Assembly (NCBI GenBank): GCA_003222895.1
Contig: QHXI01000052.1
Span: 54,109-118,108 of the forward strand
DNA from: Acidobacteriota bacterium
GTDB taxonomy: Bacteria > Acidobacteriota > Blastocatellia > Pyrinomonadales > Pyrinomonadaceae
Reading direction: 5' to 3'
Length of the DNA stretch: 64,000 nt
Of the stretch, positions 23,888 to 33,480 are shown piece after piece. Position numbers and translations under genes: made by a program. The notes beneath the pieces were generated by a model that worked only from the letters and a program-made list of their open reading frames with translations, had not been told where the DNA came from and did no database searches. Positions within the stretch are counted from its first letter, which is position 1; each line of letters begins with the position of its first letter.

Positions 23888-26800
23888 CTAAGTCTCAGCG
23901 ACCTTTCTGATGACGGGTTCGAATCTTAGTGGGTCGTTTCTGTGCGCGATCCACGTTACATTCCACTTTGTTTCATAACGGCGGCGGTTCTCGGTGAATA
24001 TTTTTTCGTATTCGCCATTGTCGATTAGTTTCTTGAATGCTGCCTGCCCAAAGTGGTGAACAAAGACGTCGGCCGCGCAGACGATCCGCAAGCCCGTTGA
24101 TCTTGTGCGCATGCAGTAATCGTCATCTTCAAACATGCCAATTCCGAATTGTTCGTCCAGGGGGCCGATGCGATCGTAAGTCTCACGCCGCAAGGCCAAA
24201 CAAAACATTGCCAGCATGTGAATGTCGGCGATCTGGCCGTCATTCGTTCGCATCCATTCGTCCGCGAACATCTCCATGTCGCCGAGCGTCCGATAGTCTG
24301 CGGCAATCTTTGCTTCGTTGCCGGCAAAGTTCGTCACCGGACCCACCAAACCAATCTCCGGAATGTCGAGGTGGCGTAGCAAGCGACCTAACCAGCCGCG
24401 CGAAACGATTGTGTCGTTATTGAGAACCACTAAACGCTCACCCGAACTGGCGGCGATTCCCTGATTGACCGCGCGAGGAAAACCTCGATTGTCGGAGTTC
24501 AAAACAATTTTCACGCGCCGATCTCGATTCGCCAATTTCTGCAGATAAGCCGGAGTGCCATCGCTCGAATGGTTATCAACCACGACTATTTCGTAATTCG
24601 GATAATCTGTGTTTCGCATTACGCTCTCAAGGCAAAGCCTGGTCATCGCAAGGCAGTTGTAACTGACCACCACGATGCTGGCCAACCGCGTGGCGTCGCT
24701 GAGTCCTGCCATGATCGCCTCGTATCGCCCGCGCCAAGTATTTTCCGCAGCAAACTTCCGGCGCCGCTGTCTAATGTCCGGATCGTCTTCGGCAATTGCT
24801 TTATCGAGCTGCTCGACAAAATGGTCGCGGTTACGCGCGACGTACAAAAGTTCCCGGAACGAGTTCAGCTCAGGCAAGTCCACCGAGACTACCGGTTTGC
24901 CGCAGCTCAGATATTCGTACACCTTAACCGGATCGGTCGCCTGTGTCGTGCTATTAATTTTGAATGGAATGATGCAAGCGTCGAAGTGATAAAGATACTG
25001 CGGCATGGTCTCGTAGGGTTGCTGACCCAGCACCTGCACGTTGGGCAGTCCTCGCAACTCGGTCACATCAACCTCAAAGACGCCGCCTAACAGTACGAAG
25101 TTGAAGTTAGGTCTGCGACGCGCCACCGCGATCATCAGATCGAGATCAAACCAATCGGCGATCGCTCCGAAATAGCCGACGATCGGATGTTTCGCGCCCA
25201 GCATCTTATTCGTCCGGCAGCGTTCCTGATAGAAATCGAAATCAACTGCGTTTCGAGCCAATACCGTTGGGCCGTTGCGCTTTCGCCACTTTTCATACAA
25301 TCGATTGGCACTGACCACGAGTAGATCGCAGTTGTCCACCAAACGATCTTCGGCATTCGCGGCCAGTCTTCCGAATCCGGGAAATCCATTCCAATCGTCC
25401 ATGCAATCATAAACGACCCGCCATCCCCAGCGACGTTTTGCTTCCTGGGCCATCGTGGTCCATGAAGGCGTCATCACATAGGCAATGGCTTCCCCGATGC
25501 CGTAGGCGGCTCGTAACTCTTCGAGCGCGGCACACAGTGAATCTGCATTCCCGCCTTTCACATCCTCCTGGTTAATCATCACCGGCCGCAGCGCCGCGAG
25601 GGTAATCTGGTAAAGATTTTCTTTGAGCTGGATCAAGGAAAACTTAGGACGAGTCTGTATCGAGAGCGTTTGATCGAGCCGAATTAGAAATACTCGGTGC
25701 CCATTGGCAGCAAACTGCGACATGAGTTGTTGCGGCCGTTGAAATCTGAAATTCCAATCGACAATGGAAAAGCACACTACGTCGGGACGCAAACGGGCCG
25801 ATGTTTGAGGCTCGTTGCGGGTGGCTTCTCTTAACGACGCCGGTGATGACAAAACTACTGCTTGTTCTACATGCGTCAACGCGGCCGGCCGCACCGCGCG
25901 CATCGCCGGAGTGTTGCTGAGAGGCTTCCCGTTTTTCTTTTTTCCGTTCCGTTGAAAGCGATCGAGGACAGGGGACAACGGCGATACGAGTACTTGTTTC
26001 ACACGACTGGCTCGTTGTGACCAGCGCCACGCCCGGCAAGTCAAAATCGCATTTATTCGAGCATCCCTCGCGGTGAGTTCATCGGTTAAAGCCATGACCG
26101 TTGCGTCGCGATCCGCCAGGCTTGAGTCTCGCGTTGCTACTTCGGTAAACAGATTGTCGATCACTTTCTGTTGGTGCACCCTATCCAGCCGAAGCTTTAG
26201 GCGTTCTCCTATCTGCTCGAAGAAGGCTCGGATCATTTGCGCCTCGGCTTCGGAGGCATTGACCAGCGAGTGAAGTTCGTCAGGCACGTTGGGGCCGATC
26301 GAAACTACGCCCAGACCATGCTGATGGATAAACTCGAAGTGCGGGTATCTGATCTTTATTTCTTCCCAAAGCCGCCAAACGCCGAAGTCCCGTTCCCGCA
26401 CGTTGGTATCGTGCAACAGCATCACACCACGGTCGCTCATCTTTGGCAGCCAGCTCTTAAAATCGTGTTTGACAACGTCGTAGGTGTGATAACCGTCGAT
26501 GTGCAAAAGATCGATCGCGCCGTCTTCGAAGTTATCGAGGGCCTCGTCAAATGAACTTTCAATCAGGGACGAGAAGGCGCCGTAAAGTGGATCGTGATGG
26601 CGCTTTAGATCGGCAAGAATCTCATCGCCATAAAAACCGCTGTGTTCATCGCCGCGCCACGAGTCGATCGCATAGCAGCGAGTATCAAGCTTCAACTCTT
26701 CCACCGCCTGGCAGAAAGCGCAGTATGAAACCCCGGTGAAGGTTCCCAACTCAACCACCGCGCGCGGGCGCAAAAGATCGATCAGCAACATTGCGAACGG

Positions 26801-26890
26801 AATGTGAGCGGCCCATGCGGTCGACGCAAGTCTCACCGGCTCAGTGAGGCAGATAGGATGAGACGCTGGAGTAAATCCTGATCTGGACAT
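23888..26890 (-). CDS. Trifunctional fusion: methyltransferase, GT4-like and GT2 domains
   Basis: This 1000-residue protein holds three domains. Residues about 20-215 are a class I methyltransferase (VVELGTFTGVSYCAF, IDLLHIDGYHTYDVV). Residues about 225-340 form a charged, partly helical linker. Residues about 370-710 resemble a GT4/GT-B glycosyltransferase (DWNFRFQRPQQLMSQFA, then DPVKVYEYLSCGKPVVS). Residues about 715-960 are a GT2 domain (IVVVSYNCLAMTRLCLESV, VVVDNHSSDGT, NRGFPRAVNQGI, and NNDTIVSRGW as the DxD-like site). It would add at least two sugars and a methyl group to one glycan. It heads the minus-strand gene run and is divergent from the TylF-like gene, so the 90-bp spacer holds both promoters. 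Confidence 0.88.
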   Translation of the reverse strand: MSRSGFTPASHPICLTEPVRLASTAWAAHIPFAMLLIDLLRPRAVVELGTFTGVSYCAFCQAVEELKLDTRCYAIDSWRGDEHSGFYGDEILADLKRHHDPLYGAFSSLIESSFDEALDNFEDGAIDLLHIDGYHTYDVVKHDFKSWLPKMSDRGVMLLHDTNVRERDFGVWRLWEEIKIRYPHFEFIHQHGLGVVSIGPNVPDELHSLVNASEAEAQMIRAFFEQIGERLKLRLDRVHQQKVIDNLFTEVATRDSSLADRDATVMALTDELTARDARINAILTCRAWRWSQRASRVKQVLVSPLSPVLDRFQRNGKKKNGKPLSNTPAMRAVRPAALTHVEQAVVLSSPASLREATRNEPQTSARLRPDVVCFSIVDWNFRFQRPQQLMSQFAANGHRVFLIRLDQTLSIQTRPKFSLIQLKENLYQITLAALRPVMINQEDVKGGNADSLCAALEELRAAYGIGEAIAYVMTPSWTTMAQEAKRRWGWRVVYDCMDDWNGFPGFGRLAANAEDRLVDNCDLLVVSANRLYEKWRKRNGPTVLARNAVDFDFYQERCRTNKMLGAKHPIVGYFGAIADWFDLDLMIAVARRRPNFNFVLLGGVFEVDVTELRGLPNVQVLGQQPYETMPQYLYHFDACIIPFKINSTTQATDPVKVYEYLSCGKPVVSVDLPELNSFRELLYVARNRDHFVEQLDKAIAEDDPDIRQRRRKFAAENTWRGRYEAIMAGLSDATRLASIVVVSYNCLAMTRLCLESVMRNTDYPNYEIVVVDNHSSDGTPAYLQKLANRDRRVKIVLNSDNRGFPRAVNQGIAASSGERLVVLNNDTIVSRGWLGRLLRHLDIPEIGLVGPVTNFAGNEAKIAADYRTLGDMEMFADEWMRTNDGQIADIHMLAMFCLALRRETYDRIGPLDEQFGIGMFEDDDYCMRTRSTGLRIVCAADVFVHHFGQAAFKKLIDNGEYEKIFTENRRRYETKWNVTWIAHRNDPLRFEPVIRKVAET

Positions 26891-26946
26891 TTTTTAGAGT
26901 TCGCTACGGGATCAAGTTTAGGACGGCTTTTTCGGAATCGACATCG

Positions 26947-26975
26947 TTACAGTGTGGGGCCTAATCTAGTATAGT
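26947..26975 (+). promoter_or_regulatory. Candidate promoter giving a leaderless mRNA
   Basis: TTACAG (26947-26952) and TATAGT (26970-26975), spaced by 17 bases, look like a sigma70 promoter. The seventh base after the -10 box is the A of the ATG at 26982. No Shine-Dalgarno sequence precedes that ATG. The transcript therefore probably starts at the start codon. Confidence 0.45.
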
Positions 26976-26981
26976 TTGGTC

Positions 26982-27767
26982 ATGCCTGCAATGGATCACT
27001 GCTTCGGTGAGCCGAGTGCTGCGCGTGATAATTCTCACGGTGCCGGCGTCGAACTTTACCTCGAGTTGATGAAGCGTTGCTTACTCAATGAAATTTATCC
27101 CGAGCTCGAAATGAGCGCTAAAACGTATGAAGCAAGCGATCGACAAGAGGGTCGCGAATGGCCGGCAGGCGCTCACACAATGATCGGCCGTAAGCGCCTG
27201 GATAATATTCAATCCTGCATCGAGGACATTCTGAAACACGACATTGCCGGTGATCTGATTGAAACCGGCGTTTGGCGCGGTGGTGCAATTATCTTCATGC
27301 GAAGCGTGTTGAAGGCATACGGCATTTGCGACCGCATTGTTTGGGGCGCGGATTCGTTTTGCGGATTGCCGCCACCCAAAGAATCTTATCCAGCCGACCA
27401 GGGAAGCTGGCTGCATGAATGTGAGGAGCTGGCCGTTTCGTTGACAGAAGTTAAAGCAAATTTTCAAAAGTACGGCTTGCTCGATGATACTGTCCGCTTT
27501 CTACCGGGGTTCTTCAATGATACTTTGCCGAATGCGCCGATTGAGCGGTTGGCATTGATTCGTCTGGACGGCGATCTCTACGAATCAACGATGGTGGCGA
27601 TCGAACATCTTTATCCGAAGCTTTCGATTGGCGGGTACTTGATTGTTGACGACTATGTGCTTCCGCCCTGCCGCCAGGCGATCTCAGATTATCGAGCCAG
27701 CTCTGGGATCACCGAAGAGATAGCGGCAATTGACTGGACCGGAGTGTTCTGGCAGCGTTTGTCATAG
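26982..27767 (+). CDS. TylF/MycF-type O-methyltransferase
   Basis: The 261-residue protein resembles the TylF/MycF/NovP family, metal-dependent SAM methyltransferases that act on sugar hydroxyls of macrolides and surface glycans. Signs are the N-terminal YLELMKRCLLNEIYPE, DLIETGVWRGGAIIFM (SAM binding), VWGADSFCGLPPP, RLDGDLYESTMVAIEHLYPKL and GYLIVDDY with metal-binding acidic residues. The ATG at 26982 is used rather than TTG two codons upstream. A gap of eight bases separates it from the CmcI-like gene, so they form an operon. A leaderless promoter is suggested at 26947-26975. Confidence 0.9.
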   Translation: MPAMDHCFGEPSAARDNSHGAGVELYLELMKRCLLNEIYPELEMSAKTYEASDRQEGREWPAGAHTMIGRKRLDNIQSCIEDILKHDIAGDLIETGVWRGGAIIFMRSVLKAYGICDRIVWGADSFCGLPPPKESYPADQGSWLHECEELAVSLTEVKANFQKYGLLDDTVRFLPGFFNDTLPNAPIERLALIRLDGDLYESTMVAIEHLYPKLSIGGYLIVDDYVLPPCRQAISDYRASSGITEEIAAIDWTGVFWQRLS

Positions 27768-27775
27768 AGGTTACG

Positions 27776-28429
27776 TTGCGTTCAATCGCGGACCAATTTC
27801 ATCGGCAATATTACGAATCGGGTATCTGGCGCAACACGTTCTGGCTGGGTGTGGCCGCCCGAAAGTGTCCGCTTGATCTTTGGATTTACCAGGAGATTCT
27901 CTTTGAAACGCGGCCTGAAGTGATTATCGAATCAGGCACTGAGTCAGGTGGAAGCGCGTTGTTTCTGGCTTCCGTCTGCGACTTGATCGGTGAAGGGAAA
28001 GTCATCACCATCGACCTCCAGGATAATCCGCTGCGGCCAAAGCATCCGCGCATTACTTACGTTTTTGGTTCGTCCGTTGCGCCTGAGACGATTGACCTGG
28101 TGAAAAAAAGTGTCGAACTCCAGACGCGCGTGATGGTTATTCTTGATTCAGATCATGGAAAAGATCACGTGCTCAATGAACTGCGGGCGTATGCAGATCT
28201 GGTGACGCCGGGATCCTATTTGATTGTCGAAGACACTAACGTCAACAATCATCCGGTGGCTGAAGACTTTGGCCCGGGCCCGATGGAAGCAGTCGAGGAA
28301 TTCCTCGGCACACGCGATGACTTTGTTGTCGATCGAGAGCGTGAAAAATTTTTCCTGACTTTCAACCCTAAGGGTTATCTACTTTGTGTTGGGAGCAGGA
28401 GCGAGACGTTCGCTACATCAGACGAATAA
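27776..28429 (+). CDS. CmcI-family (cephalosporin hydroxylase-like) methyltransferase
   Basis: The 217-residue protein has the CmcI pattern: YQEILFETRPEVIIESGTESGGSALFLAS, VITIDLQ, VILDSDHGKDHVLNEL and GSYLIVEDTNVNNHPV. CmcI-like proteins are SAM-dependent methyltransferases found in antibiotic and glycan gene clusters despite their name. The aspartates and histidine around DSDHGKDH likely bind a metal. The start is TTG at 27776 with AGAGG five bases upstream; no in-frame ATG exists near the N-terminus. It follows a TylF-like gene and precedes two GT2 genes, all on the plus strand with short gaps. Confidence 0.87.
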   Translation: MRSIADQFHRQYYESGIWRNTFWLGVAARKCPLDLWIYQEILFETRPEVIIESGTESGGSALFLASVCDLIGEGKVITIDLQDNPLRPKHPRITYVFGSSVAPETIDLVKKSVELQTRVMVILDSDHGKDHVLNELRAYADLVTPGSYLIVEDTNVNNHPVAEDFGPGPMEAVEEFLGTRDDFVVDREREKFFLTFNPKGYLLCVGSRSETFATSDE

Positions 28430-28435
28430 AATCGC

Positions 28436-29377
28436 ATGACCCTCGTAAGCGTAATCATTCCAACTCACAATCGCCCCGATCTGTTACCGCGGGCCGTTGA
28501 AAGCGCTCGCGCCGCCGGCACTGATGTCGAAATCGTCATCGTGGATGATGCTTCGACCGATGCAACGGCCTATGTTTGTCGGGAACTGAGCGACATAAAG
28601 TACGTGCGCGTCGAAAGAAATCAGGGTGTCGCCGGCGCGCGCAACATCGGAATTTTTGCGAGCACCGGAGAGTATGTCGCATTTCTTGACGATGACGATC
28701 TTCGGCTGCCCGGATCGTTAGATCTTCAAGCGGCGTCACTCGCTGCTAATCCGGATGCGGGTTTTGTTTGCGGCGCCATGATCATGACTGATCAAAATTA
28801 TCAGCCGACCGGAGAAGTCATCAAACCAAAGCACGCGAGCGGGGACATCTTCTGGGCATTGCTGGAACTGGATTTTCCGGTGATGCCTTTGTGTACTTTG
28901 ATTCGGAAAGAATGTTTCTTGCGGGTCGGCCTGCTGAATCGGCACGTCAGCAGCATTGATGACTGGGACATTTTCACGCGCATCGCAGAGTTGTATCCCG
29001 CGGTGGTGATTCCTGAACCGGTGGGCCTTTATCGTCAGCCTACTCCGTTTTCTGATCAGGGATCTTCTGCCAGAGCGTCGCAATTGCATCGCGTTGCGAA
29101 TCATCAACGTAACCTGTTGAAGCTGCCGCGGGCCGCAGCCGCCGCAAAGGCGCAACGCCGCGCAACGCGCAAACGGATGGTTAATCGGATTTCGGAAAAT
29201 CTGATTTGGACCGCGGCGGCGAAATATCTTCCGAGACTACAACTCAAGCCAGCGGTTGCCAATTTGTCGGTTGCGCTGAAGCTGGATCCGATAAGTTTTG
29301 TTCGTCCGGGTGCGTACGAAAAGCTTGCGAAGAACTTGATTGCGAAGACTGGATTAATTGATCGACAGCGAGTTTGA
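28436..29377 (+). CDS. Glycosyltransferase family 2 protein
   Basis: The 313-residue GT-A glycosyltransferase has VSVIIPTHNRPDLLPRAVESA, VEIVIVDDASTDATA, the asparagine/alanine loop NQGVAGARNIGIFAS and FLDDDDLRLPGSL as the metal-binding DxD region. The C-terminal part (about 215-313) is basic and probably membrane associated. It is followed by a closely similar GT2 gene (29415-30431) that shares the same block pattern, so the two likely arose by tandem duplication. It would transfer one sugar to the glycan in the cytoplasm. Confidence 0.92.
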   Translation: MTLVSVIIPTHNRPDLLPRAVESARAAGTDVEIVIVDDASTDATAYVCRELSDIKYVRVERNQGVAGARNIGIFASTGEYVAFLDDDDLRLPGSLDLQAASLAANPDAGFVCGAMIMTDQNYQPTGEVIKPKHASGDIFWALLELDFPVMPLCTLIRKECFLRVGLLNRHVSSIDDWDIFTRIAELYPAVVIPEPVGLYRQPTPFSDQGSSARASQLHRVANHQRNLLKLPRAAAAAKAQRRATRKRMVNRISENLIWTAAAKYLPRLQLKPAVANLSVALKLDPISFVRPGAYEKLAKNLIAKTGLIDRQRV

Positions 29378-29414
29378 AAATCCAAACGCGCTCTTCGCGC
29401 TATTCAACTTCTTA

Positions 29415-30431
29415 ATGCCAAAAATCAGCGTCATTATCGCCACGCACAATCGGCCGCATCTGCTGCCAACCGCGATTAGCAGCGCGAGGACCGCCGCCCG
29501 TGACGTCGAGATCGTTGTTGTCGATGATGCTTCCAGCGATGACACCGCGGCGGTTTGTAAATCGATCTCGGAGATCACATACGTTCGCGTCGACCGCAAT
29601 CAGGCAGTTGCCGGGGCGCGCAACGTCGGACTAATCGCGAGCAGCGGCAAGTACATAACTTTTCTGGATGATGATGACCTGCGGTTGCCGAATTCGCTCG
29701 ACCGGCAAATCGAAGCTCTGGAGCAAAATCCAAACGCGGCATTTGTCTACGGCCAGGCCATACCTGAGAGTTCAAACGGCGAACGCGGACCAGCTCAACC
29801 GAGGTGCTGTCCGCAGGGAGATATTTTTTGGCTTTTGTTGACGCGCAATTTCATTCCGTGCGGCAGCGTCGTCTTCCGGCGATCCATCCTGTCGAAGATC
29901 GGTTTGCTTGACGAGGCAATTCCCGGAATCGACGACTGGGATTTGTGGCTTCGCATCACTGAACTTTTTTCGGTGATCGCAATCGAAGCGCCTGCGATCA
30001 TTTGGCGTCAATCGTCGCCTGCTTCGACACAAGGCAGCTCGAACACGGTCGAGATAATCGCAAAAAGTGCACGGCATTTTCGTCGCGTGTTTACCCAGCT
30101 GCCGCGTTTCGCTAATGCTTCGCAAAAGGACCAGCGCCGCACGTGGCGCGATTTTTCGACGAACGTCGCTGAGCATTTGTCTTGGGAAACATTCAGCGGC
30201 TTTCGCAATGGTGCTTTTGGGCATGCCCTGCAAAGTGCGCGAACACTTTTGTCGCTCCACCCAGCGGCGTTTATGTCTGTATTTCGCTGGTGGATGAACG
30301 TCCGCACAATTGCCGCATTAATTAAATCTACTGTTACTCCAGTTCAGATCGCGACCGCGAAAATGCATTTCAAGACCGTTTGTTCCAATTTGCCCGACGA
30401 TGAAAATCATTCTTTGCAAAAGTCATTTTGA
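29415..30431 (+). CDS. Glycosyltransferase family 2 protein, tandem paralogue
   Basis: The 338-residue GT2 begins with MPKISVIIATHNRPHLLPTAIS and carries VEIVVVDDASSDDTAA, NQAVAGARNVGLIAS and FLDDDDLRLPNSLDRQ. These blocks nearly repeat those of the preceding gene, so this is a duplicate that has diverged in the acceptor region. A TTG 57 bp upstream is in frame but inside the preceding gene; the ATG at 29415 is preferred. Its end overlaps the next gene by 32 bp. Target sugar is unknown. Confidence 0.9.
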   Translation: MPKISVIIATHNRPHLLPTAISSARTAARDVEIVVVDDASSDDTAAVCKSISEITYVRVDRNQAVAGARNVGLIASSGKYITFLDDDDLRLPNSLDRQIEALEQNPNAAFVYGQAIPESSNGERGPAQPRCCPQGDIFWLLLTRNFIPCGSVVFRRSILSKIGLLDEAIPGIDDWDLWLRITELFSVIAIEAPAIIWRQSSPASTQGSSNTVEIIAKSARHFRRVFTQLPRFANASQKDQRRTWRDFSTNVAEHLSWETFSGFRNGAFGHALQSARTLLSLHPAAFMSVFRWWMNVRTIAALIKSTVTPVQIATAKMHFKTVCSNLPDDENHSLQKSF

Positions 30432-31680
30432 CGGTCCAATCAGCGGCGCAGACGAGACGCTGGTGACCTACGCGGCGCATCTGCGCAAAGCAGGTCAATC
30501 CGTTTCGGTGTTGCTGATGTATCTGCACGCCGAAGAGGATCAGTACTACCAACGTCTGTTGGAAGCGGACGTGCCGGTGTCCTGGATTGCTTCAAATCTT
30601 ACGCAGAACTCGTTCGGCGCCGGTCGAAAACTTGCCACTCGAATGTTCTACACCTTTCCGGCTTCGAAGAGTTTCGTTCGCCGCAAGACGCAACCCATGC
30701 TTACGGCTATAGCCGAACGCTACTCGGGAGCGTGCCGGCGATTTTTTGAAACGCAGCAACCGGATCTCGTGCATGTGATGACCCCTAATGCGGGCGCGGC
30801 CGTAATGATCAGGGCCGCGCACGACGCCGGCGTTCCGGTGATTTATCAGGAGCTTGGCATACCGTTCAATCCACCCGGCTTTGATTATTATCACCAGTTC
30901 GCTTCGGTGCTGCCGCTCTGTTCAGAGATCGCGGCACTCTCTCCGTTGCTGATGAATCATTGTCGTGAAGAGCTGCCGCCGCAAAAAGGTTTGTCAGTTC
31001 TTCCGATCATGTCGCAGGAATTGGCGAACGGCCACAACCCTGAGCATCATCGAGATGAAAAGATTACGTTTGGATTTGCTGCTCGAATGGAAGAACTGAA
31101 AGGCCCGATGGTCTTGATGGACGCGCTGGCGATTGCCTGCCGCGATAACGATCACATTTACCTGAACCTGGCAGGCGACGGATCGCAACGCCAAAAGATC
31201 GCCGCGCGCGCCAAAGCTCTTAATGTCGCCGGGCGCTATCGTTATCACGGAGTTTACACTCATCCCGAAGAGCGCCGCTCGTTTATGGAACGCATCGACG
31301 CTTTCGTCATGCCGTCGTTTACCGAAGGCACGCCAAACAGCATCGTCGAAGCGATGGCCCATCGAAAGCCGATTATCGCGTCGCAAGTCGGAGGCGTGCC
31401 CGACATGCTGGGCGACGAGGCTGGGTTACTGGTCCCCCCCGGCGATGCGGACGCGTTGGCTGAAGCCATGTTAAGACTAGCCGCTGATTCAGACCTTCGT
31501 CATCGCCTGGGCCGCGCCGCGCATGAGCGCTACCAAAAATTCTTTTCGCCTTCCGTCGTTCTCCCTCTGCTGCTTCATACCTACGGCAGGCTAAGCGGCA
31601 ATGGACACGACGGCGCCAACTCGTCCGGCAATGGCCATGTTCATCCGTGGGCACTTGCTGAGCCTCAAAAAGTCGAATAA
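30400..31680 (+). CDS. Glycosyltransferase family 4 protein
   Basis: The 426-residue GT-B enzyme starts with IILCKSHFDGPISGADETLVTYAAHLRKAG and has the donor-site pattern KITFGFAARMEELKGPMVLMDALA. The conserved EGTPNSIVEAMAHRKPIIAS motif supplies the E-x7-E pair. The last 30 residues (GHDGANSSGNGHVHPW) are Gly/Asn-rich and likely disordered. It overlaps the GT2 gene by 32 bp and is followed by a polytopic membrane protein 11 bp later. The chain it extends is the locus polysaccharide. Confidence 0.92.
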   Translation: MKIILCKSHFDGPISGADETLVTYAAHLRKAGQSVSVLLMYLHAEEDQYYQRLLEADVPVSWIASNLTQNSFGAGRKLATRMFYTFPASKSFVRRKTQPMLTAIAERYSGACRRFFETQQPDLVHVMTPNAGAAVMIRAAHDAGVPVIYQELGIPFNPPGFDYYHQFASVLPLCSEIAALSPLLMNHCREELPPQKGLSVLPIMSQELANGHNPEHHRDEKITFGFAARMEELKGPMVLMDALAIACRDNDHIYLNLAGDGSQRQKIAARAKALNVAGRYRYHGVYTHPEERRSFMERIDAFVMPSFTEGTPNSIVEAMAHRKPIIASQVGGVPDMLGDEAGLLVPPGDADALAEAMLRLAADSDLRHRLGRAAHERYQKFFSPSVVLPLLLHTYGRLSGNGHDGANSSGNGHVHPWALAEPQKVE

Positions 31681-31691
31681 CAGATTGCCTG

Positions 31692-33464
31692 ATGCCATCT
31701 TCGCAACAAGCTTTCACCTCGCCAACCAAACGCGAATGGCAAATTGATCTGATCGTTGCACTCCTGCTGTTTGGCGGGACAGCCGCCGTTGTCGTCTGGC
31801 AAAACTCGCATCTCGCAGTGCTTTGGGATCTGAGTTACACACTGGAAAATTCGTATCGCATTGCGCTCGGCGATATTCCTTATCGCGATTTTCCGTTTGC
31901 GCATGCGCCGATTACATTTCTAATTCAAGCCGCGATCATCAAGCTGACCGGCCGCGTATTTTGGCACACGACGGCGTACTGCGCGGTGGCTGGAGGGCTC
32001 GGCACGGTTCTAACGTGGAGGACTCTGCGGAATGTTCTGCGTGCGACGAAGCATTCGCGGCTACTCGCATTCTTGTTGAGCCTGCCGCTGATTCCGCTCG
32101 GCATTTACTCGGTTTTTCCGCATCCGTTTTATGATCCCGACTGCACGCTCGCAATTCTGGTCGCCGTGCTTCTGCTTCAACAAGTTGAGCGGAAACCCTC
32201 GTCAAAGTTGGTTGCCATCTTTGCCGGTGTTTCTCTCGTCATCCCGCTATTCGTAAAGCAGAACACCGGATTGCTTTTTCTCGCGAGCGGAATTGCCTTG
32301 ATCGCTGCGCTGATTGTCTGGGAAAAAGTTCGACGCCGGACCATCCAGCGATACGTGCTGATTTTGTCAGGCGCGGCCATGACGTTCGCGGTTGCCATTC
32401 TTCTGATTTATTTGACCGCCGGCTTGAAGAATTATTGGCACTGGACGATTCAGTTTGCCGCCGAGCGTCGCACGCCAGCGCGCGGAGAGATGCTCGGGAT
32501 TTACACCGACAAGATGATCGTGCTTTGGCTCGCGTTCATCGTCGCGGGAGCGTTGCTGCTTTGGTTCAGTCGGCAGCGGAATAGACTCTGGACGATTCCC
32601 GCGGCGTTGCTACTTTCCATTCCGTTTCTTTGGCCGGCGATTTATCTTTTGCGCGACTCTGATCCGTCAGAGCGCGCCGAGCGACTATTAAATGTTTGGC
32701 CCGTGGTCATCATCGCTGCGTTCGCTTTGGCCATCGCCGCGTTTAGGAAACGGTCAGGCATTTCGTTGATCCTGCCTCTCATTTTGATCGCTGCAATCAA
32801 CGGCTGTTTTATGTCGCAGCAGCTTTGGGGATCGACGTATGCGATCTGGCCGCTCTTCATGATTCTCTTGGCGATGAGTTTGATCGCGCTCGCAAAGTTC
32901 GCAAAGCAGCGCGCCTCGCTCGTTCTGGTTTCACTCACGTCGGTAATTGTGTTTTCGCTGACAATCGCGGGCGCATTTTACCTGCGCTCGCACGAGCGTT
33001 TGAGCTATGCAAACCTGGATGATGGCGAGTTGAAACGATCCACGCTACCACAATTGAAAGGACTCTCGACGCGCGGCGACTGGATTCCGAATTTCGAAGA
33101 ACTTGTTCGCTATGCCGATCAGAAGATTCCGCGCGACGACGGCATCTTGTTGCTTCCCGGCGAAGATCCTTTTTATTACGCAACAGGTCGTCGCCCACAG
33201 TTTCCCGTGCTGTTATTCGATCACACGGTGAACCCTTACTCGCCCGAACAGATTCTGGAAATTTGTCGCGCGCGCAATATCAAGTGGCTGATCGTCAAAC
33301 AGGATTTGCAGGACGAAGACGATGGCGTGAATCAGGAAGAAGAAAAAATCACCGCGGCCTTGGAACAGGACTTCGAACAGATCGACAGTCTTGGCAATTA
33401 CGAAATCTACAAACGGAGCGACGGTAAGAAGGCCGGCGATGATGACGACGATGATGAACCTTGA
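31692..33464 (+). CDS. Polytopic membrane protein, GT39/ArnT-like
   Basis: The 590-residue protein has about ten membrane helices between residues 18 and 430, then a soluble domain of about 150 residues. The first loop contains the acidic pattern LWDLSYTLENSYRIALGDIPYRDF, similar to the catalytic periplasmic loop of GT-C (ArnT/PMT) glycosyltransferases that use polyprenyl-linked sugars. No exact motif proves the reaction. The C-terminus ends in an Asp run (GDDDDDDEP). It closes the plus-strand glycan operon and may glycosylate the exported glycan or a lipid on the periplasmic side. Confidence 0.72.
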   Translation: MPSSQQAFTSPTKREWQIDLIVALLLFGGTAAVVVWQNSHLAVLWDLSYTLENSYRIALGDIPYRDFPFAHAPITFLIQAAIIKLTGRVFWHTTAYCAVAGGLGTVLTWRTLRNVLRATKHSRLLAFLLSLPLIPLGIYSVFPHPFYDPDCTLAILVAVLLLQQVERKPSSKLVAIFAGVSLVIPLFVKQNTGLLFLASGIALIAALIVWEKVRRRTIQRYVLILSGAAMTFAVAILLIYLTAGLKNYWHWTIQFAAERRTPARGEMLGIYTDKMIVLWLAFIVAGALLLWFSRQRNRLWTIPAALLLSIPFLWPAIYLLRDSDPSERAERLLNVWPVVIIAAFALAIAAFRKRSGISLILPLILIAAINGCFMSQQLWGSTYAIWPLFMILLAMSLIALAKFAKQRASLVLVSLTSVIVFSLTIAGAFYLRSHERLSYANLDDGELKRSTLPQLKGLSTRGDWIPNFEELVRYADQKIPRDDGILLLPGEDPFYYATGRRPQFPVLLFDHTVNPYSPEQILEICRARNIKWLIVKQDLQDEDDGVNQEEEKITAALEQDFEQIDSLGNYEIYKRSDGKKAGDDDDDDEP

Positions 33465-33480
33465 GGAAGATGTTCTGTTT

